Positions 61,360 to 64,000 of a stretch of DNA of 64,000 nt are shown piece after piece (position 1 is the stretch's first letter; the number at the start of each line of letters is the position of its first letter). Origin of the DNA: Bacillus_BA songklensis (lineage in GTDB: Bacteria; Bacillota; Bacilli; Bacillales; Bacillaceae_H); contig NZ_JBHRZT010000068.1 in NCBI RefSeq assembly GCF_042649685.1, forward strand, positions 62,001-126,000. Direction: 5' to 3'. The notes beneath the pieces are model-generated. The model saw only the letters and a list, made by a program, of their open reading frames with translations. It had not been told where the DNA came from and ran no database searches. The position numbers and the translations under genes are program-made.

Positions 61360-61392
61360 GGACACACTCACCAAATGGTGAAGTGTGTCCGG
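61360..61392 (-). terminator. Terminator of the meta-cleavage operon
   Basis: GGACACACT..CCA..TGG..AGTGTGTCC; read on the minus strand it ends with TTTTTC. About 155 bases behind the extradiol dioxygenase stop. Confidence 0.85.
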
Positions 61393-61546
61393 CGTGTACT
61401 TGGATTCATGCTCATGCTCTCTATTAATCTATCCATAAATGTATTCGTTTACAAAATAGAAACATAGTAAACCTCGGCAACTCTGACAACCACTTATCAT
61501 GACTAGCAGAAAAAAGGGACTTCAGCTATTCATATGACTTCTGTTT

Positions 61547-62401
61547 TTATTTTGCCTCTACGGTTTGAGATGGATTGCTACTATTAAGCTTTGAATATTG
61601 AGGATCAAAAGTCATGATCACATTACCGCTTCCTGAGGATTGTCCATAGCCGTAGTTCTGGATCTTGTAATGGTCTCCTTCTAATACACCTAGAAGCATG
61701 GCCAGGTGGCGGCCGCCTGATTCAACCCCAGCGGTTTTCGCATACTGCGAAAGCATGTTCCAAGCGGACTGGAGGTCGTTATTGCTCACATATTCTATAA
61801 ATTGACGATCGAGAGCCTGTTCAGCCAAAGTCGGCATCGCTTCCGGTCCCCTTACGAGATTATGAGCAAGTGCACCGCTGCTGCCAAAAATCACTCGCTT
61901 ATTGCTTTCCCTTAATACCTTCCCTACCTGCTTGCCCCAAAAATAAGTTTCTTCCAAATTGGCTGCCCAAGTTACTGAAAGATCAATGATCGGTATATCT
62001 CCATTAGGAACAAGATAGCGAAGAGGCACAACCGTACCGTAGTCCCACACGTATGTCGGGTCGTTAACCTTCACAATCGGAAGACCTGCCGCTTTTCCGG
62101 CTTCAACCAGCTCGGTGGCCAATTGTTCATCTCCAGGATAGTGGTAAGGAACGTCCGAAATCAGTTCCGGACACTCGAAAGCTGTTAAAACTCCTTTATG
62201 TTCAGGTGTCGCATCCACAAAATGATGAAAACTGGACATCCAATGACAAGAAATAAGAACAATCGCATCTGGTTGGATGCTCTCAATTACTTTCGCCGTT
62301 TTATGCATACCTTCTACCAGCTCTTTTTGAAATTCCGGAGCTTGATCCTCAAAACACATTCTTGGCGTGTGCGGTACAAGCATTCCCAGTTCAAGGGTCA
62401 T
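61547..62401 (-). CDS. Class III extradiol ring-cleavage dioxygenase (LigB family)
   Basis: 284 residues. Metal-binding VPHTPRM near the N-terminus, VLISCHWMSSFHH, and GDEQLATELVE mark the LigB superfamily (Fe(II), meta cleavage). It is not the vicinal-oxygen-chelate XylE type. Start set at ATG 62401 with GGGAG upstream. In an operon with oxalocrotonate-branch genes, so a catechol or protocatechuate 2,3-dioxygenase is likely; protocatechuate 2,3-cleavage (PraA of Paenibacillus) is a close functional model. Confidence 0.87.
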   Translation of the reverse strand: MTLELGMLVPHTPRMCFEDQAPEFQKELVEGMHKTAKVIESIQPDAIVLISCHWMSSFHHFVDATPEHKGVLTAFECPELISDVPYHYPGDEQLATELVEAGKAAGLPIVKVNDPTYVWDYGTVVPLRYLVPNGDIPIIDLSVTWAANLEETYFWGKQVGKVLRESNKRVIFGSSGALAHNLVRGPEAMPTLAEQALDRQFIEYVSNNDLQSAWNMLSQYAKTAGVESGGRHLAMLLGVLEGDHYKIQNYGYGQSSGSGNVIMTFDPQYSKLNSSNPSQTVEAK

Positions 62402-62428
62402 TTCCACTTCTCTCCCTTCCACTTACGA

Positions 62429-62623
62429 TTATCGATTTGGTATGTCTGATACAGGCGTGCCTCCGATTCCCCAATGCGTTTTTGGAACCTCTGACACAAT
62501 GACGCGAACTCTTTCTTTCGGAACATCCAGTGTGACGGATACAGTCTCCGTCACATTCTGAATTACTTCCTTGACCTTCTCTTCAGGTCTTCCCTGCATG
62601 ATCTGAATATTTACAATCGGCAT
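62429..62623 (-). CDS. 4-Oxalocrotonate tautomerase
   Basis: 64-codon enzyme; after Met removal Pro1 is the catalytic base. Arg11 (QGR) and Arg39 are in place; position 50 is Trp where the Pseudomonas enzyme has Phe (HWGIGG). GGAGG is six bases before the ATG. Isomerises 2-hydroxymuconate to 2-oxo-3-hexenedioate for the decarboxylase encoded just upstream. Confidence 0.94.
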   Translation of the reverse strand: MPIVNIQIMQGRPEEKVKEVIQNVTETVSVTLDVPKERVRVIVSEVPKTHWGIGGTPVSDIPNR

Positions 62624-62649
62624 AATAACCTCCATTAATTAAGCATTTT

Positions 62650-63435
62650 TTACTCTGTCACCTTAAAGGAGACTTCTCCTAAACCGTCGAGTTTAGCCGA
62701 AACCGTATCCCCGGCGGACAACATGACCGCACCTGTTACGCCTCCGGTTAAAATAACATCTCCTGCTCTTAATTTTTCTCCCTTTCTTGCCAGCATATTG
62801 GCTAACATCGCCACTGAATTGGCCGGGTGGCCGACTACGGCAGCTCCTGCTCCTAAATCTTTGATCTCCCCATTAATAGAAAGTGTGACCCCGACCAAAT
62901 CCAGCTCTAATTGAGCAGGATTTGTTAAGCGGTTGCCGATCACCACCCTTGATGAGGAGGCATTATCGGCGATAACATCAGGCAACGTAAATTTAAAGTT
63001 TTCATAGCGACTATCAATGATTTCAAGTGCAGGCACCACATATTCCGTAGCCGCAAGCACTTGAGCTCCTGTAATACCAGGTCCCTCGATATCCTTTCCT
63101 AAAACGAAGGCGATCTCCGCTTCCACTTTAGGATGGATTAACTCTTGAATCGATATGGATCCGCCTTCGGGTATGACCATATAATCGAATATATACCCAT
63201 AGATGGGTTCTTCAACGTTCATTTGCTTCATTTTAGCTTGACTCGTTAAACCCATTTTTGGACCGATGATTCGATGCCCTTGTTTCAGCTTAATCCCGAC
63301 TAGTTCTTCTTGAACTTTATAGGCGTCTTCAACCGTCATTTCCGGGTAATCGGCTGTAATTCGAATCACTTCACGTTTTTCTATTTCAGCTCGATGTAAA
63401 AATTCAGCTGTCGATTTATAATTAACCGCGTTCAT
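62650..63435 (-). CDS. 2-Oxo-3-hexenedioate decarboxylase (4-oxalocrotonate decarboxylase family)
   Basis: 261 residues. RIIGPKMGLTSQAKMKQMNV and HPKVEAEIAFVLGKD (metal Glu pair) are shared by the decarboxylase (DmpH/XylI) and the hydratase (DmpE/XylJ). The neighbouring tautomerase and the TSQAKMKQM wording favour the decarboxylase. The hydratase is expected to the right of the window. Confidence 0.88.
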   Translation of the reverse strand: MNAVNYKSTAEFLHRAEIEKREVIRITADYPEMTVEDAYKVQEELVGIKLKQGHRIIGPKMGLTSQAKMKQMNVEEPIYGYIFDYMVIPEGGSISIQELIHPKVEAEIAFVLGKDIEGPGITGAQVLAATEYVVPALEIIDSRYENFKFTLPDVIADNASSSRVVIGNRLTNPAQLELDLVGVTLSINGEIKDLGAGAAVVGHPANSVAMLANMLARKGEKLRAGDVILTGGVTGAVMLSAGDTVSAKLDGLGEVSFKVTE

Positions 63436-63450
63436 CTATTTTTCCTCCCC

Positions 63451-64000
63451 TTACCTGGCAGCTGGTTCAAGTTTTTTCTTGGCAATTTCCGCTGCTACGT
63501 CCACAATCATATCTTCCTGACCGCCGACTACTTTACGCTTGCCAAGTTCAATTAAGATATCGCGAGAATCGATTCCCAATTTCTTGGCCGCCCGCTGAGC
63601 ATGAAGCTGGAAGCTCGAATAGACGCCGGCATACCCTAACACAAGGCTGTCCCTTGTAATCTCTTGCGGCACTGGAAGAATAGGTGCCACAATGTCCTCT
63701 GCCAAATCCATCATCTTGTAAAGATCTACTCCTGTTTCAATTCCCAGTCGCTCCAGCACGGCAACGAGCACTTCGGTTTGAGTATTTCCTGCTCCGGCTC
63801 CTAAACAACGGACACTTCCATCAATCCGATTCGCTCCTTCTTCAATGGCAGCTAATGTATTGGCCATGGCCAATGATAGATTGTTATGGCCGTGGAAGCC
63901 GATCTCCACTCCTATATGCTGCTTTAGGGCACGAATTCTTTCTCTTACTTGATGAGGTAAAAGGGCACCCGCGGAGTCTACCACATAGACGATGTCTGCT
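63451..64000 (-). CDS. 4-Hydroxy-2-oxovalerate aldolase, C-terminal part
   Basis: Cut by the right window edge; about 183 residues present. YVVDSAGALLP, GFHGHNNLSLAMAN (metal His pair), RIDGSVRCLGAGAGNTQTEV and the C-terminal domain (KRKVVGGQEDMIVDVA) are those of DmpG/BphI aldolases, which form pyruvate and acetaldehyde, channelled to an acylating acetaldehyde dehydrogenase expected further right. Fifteen bases before the decarboxylase gene. Confidence 0.95.
   Translation of the reverse strand, partial: ADIVYVVDSAGALLPHQVRERIRALKQHIGVEIGFHGHNNLSLAMANTLAAIEEGANRIDGSVRCLGAGAGNTQTEVLVAVLERLGIETGVDLYKMMDLAEDIVAPILPVPQEITRDSLVLGYAGVYSSFQLHAQRAAKKLGIDSRDILIELGKRKVVGGQEDMIVDVAAEIAKKKLEPAAR

Overview
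The window reads as chromosomal DNA of a low-GC Gram-positive endospore former of the family Bacillaceae. The signs are strong GGAGG-type ribosome binding sites with many TTG/GTG starts, B. subtilis-type proteins (Mta, YdjO, UvrX/YqjX, IDEAL, DUF3231, DUF2339, DUF421, YnfM-like MFS), LexA (DinR) and cre-like sites, and cold-shock genes with a conserved leader. Two runs of N (13656-13665 and 29983-30131) mark a draft scaffold. No rRNA, tRNA or CRISPR array was recognised.

Layout. 1-6.2 kb: luciferase-like monooxygenase (cut by the window edge), a broken alpha/beta hydrolase, an MFS exporter, a DUF2339 membrane protein and a TetR-map pair. 6.6-14.9 kb: a complete alpha-glucan/oligosaccharide utilisation cluster on the minus strand (LacI regulator, debranching-type glycosidase, ABC binding protein, two permeases, oligo-1,6-glucosidase) with two copies of one 14-bp LacI operator. 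15.3-27.8 kb: Mta, DHFR, metallo-hydrolase, nucleoside hydrolase, LysM-amidase, coaD and DUF421, mixed with decayed purine-degradation genes (pucG, pucF, uraH). 28-32 kb: gene fragments (divIB, ParB-like, FRG-like) and an SOS-controlled UvrX/YolD pair. 32-37.5 kb: a DJ-1/PfpI protein, a chimeric isochorismatase fragment and an OmpR-type two-component system. 37.8-41.3 kb: selU-selD, divergent from an ArsP-like permease. 42-53 kb: an accessory zone of small proteins (SET domain, two inverted cold-shock genes, YdjO, IDEAL, DUF3231, DUF2750, GNAT, acyl-ACP desaturase), IS remnants and many intergenic repeats. 53.4-55.7 kb: wreck of the xanthine dehydrogenase operon (pucA-C-D-E). 56-64 kb: aromatic degradation (AAHS transporter, Rieske dioxygenase beta/alpha, IclR regulator, then class III extradiol dioxygenase, 4-oxalocrotonate tautomerase, decarboxylase and 4-hydroxy-2-oxovalerate aldolase running out of the window).

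How it works together. The sugar cluster imports and hydrolyses alpha-linked oligosaccharides under LacI control. The right-hand cluster takes up an aromatic acid, dihydroxylates it and feeds a meta-cleavage pathway. The two puc remnants show loss of the purine-to-ureide pathway. The selU-selD pair makes 2-selenouridine tRNA and may share a function with the divergent permease.

The least explained signals are intergenic: (i) a roughly 210-bp element with two hairpins, seen in five places, whose first stem shows compensatory base changes; (ii) a family of ATGCAACATAAT palindromes next to rho-independent terminators; (iii) a TTAACATAATGTTC..AGAGGAAGT box beside the same terminators; (iv) a hairpin family with a conserved loop. 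Manually read small ORFs may be off by one or two bases; their lengths are whole codons.
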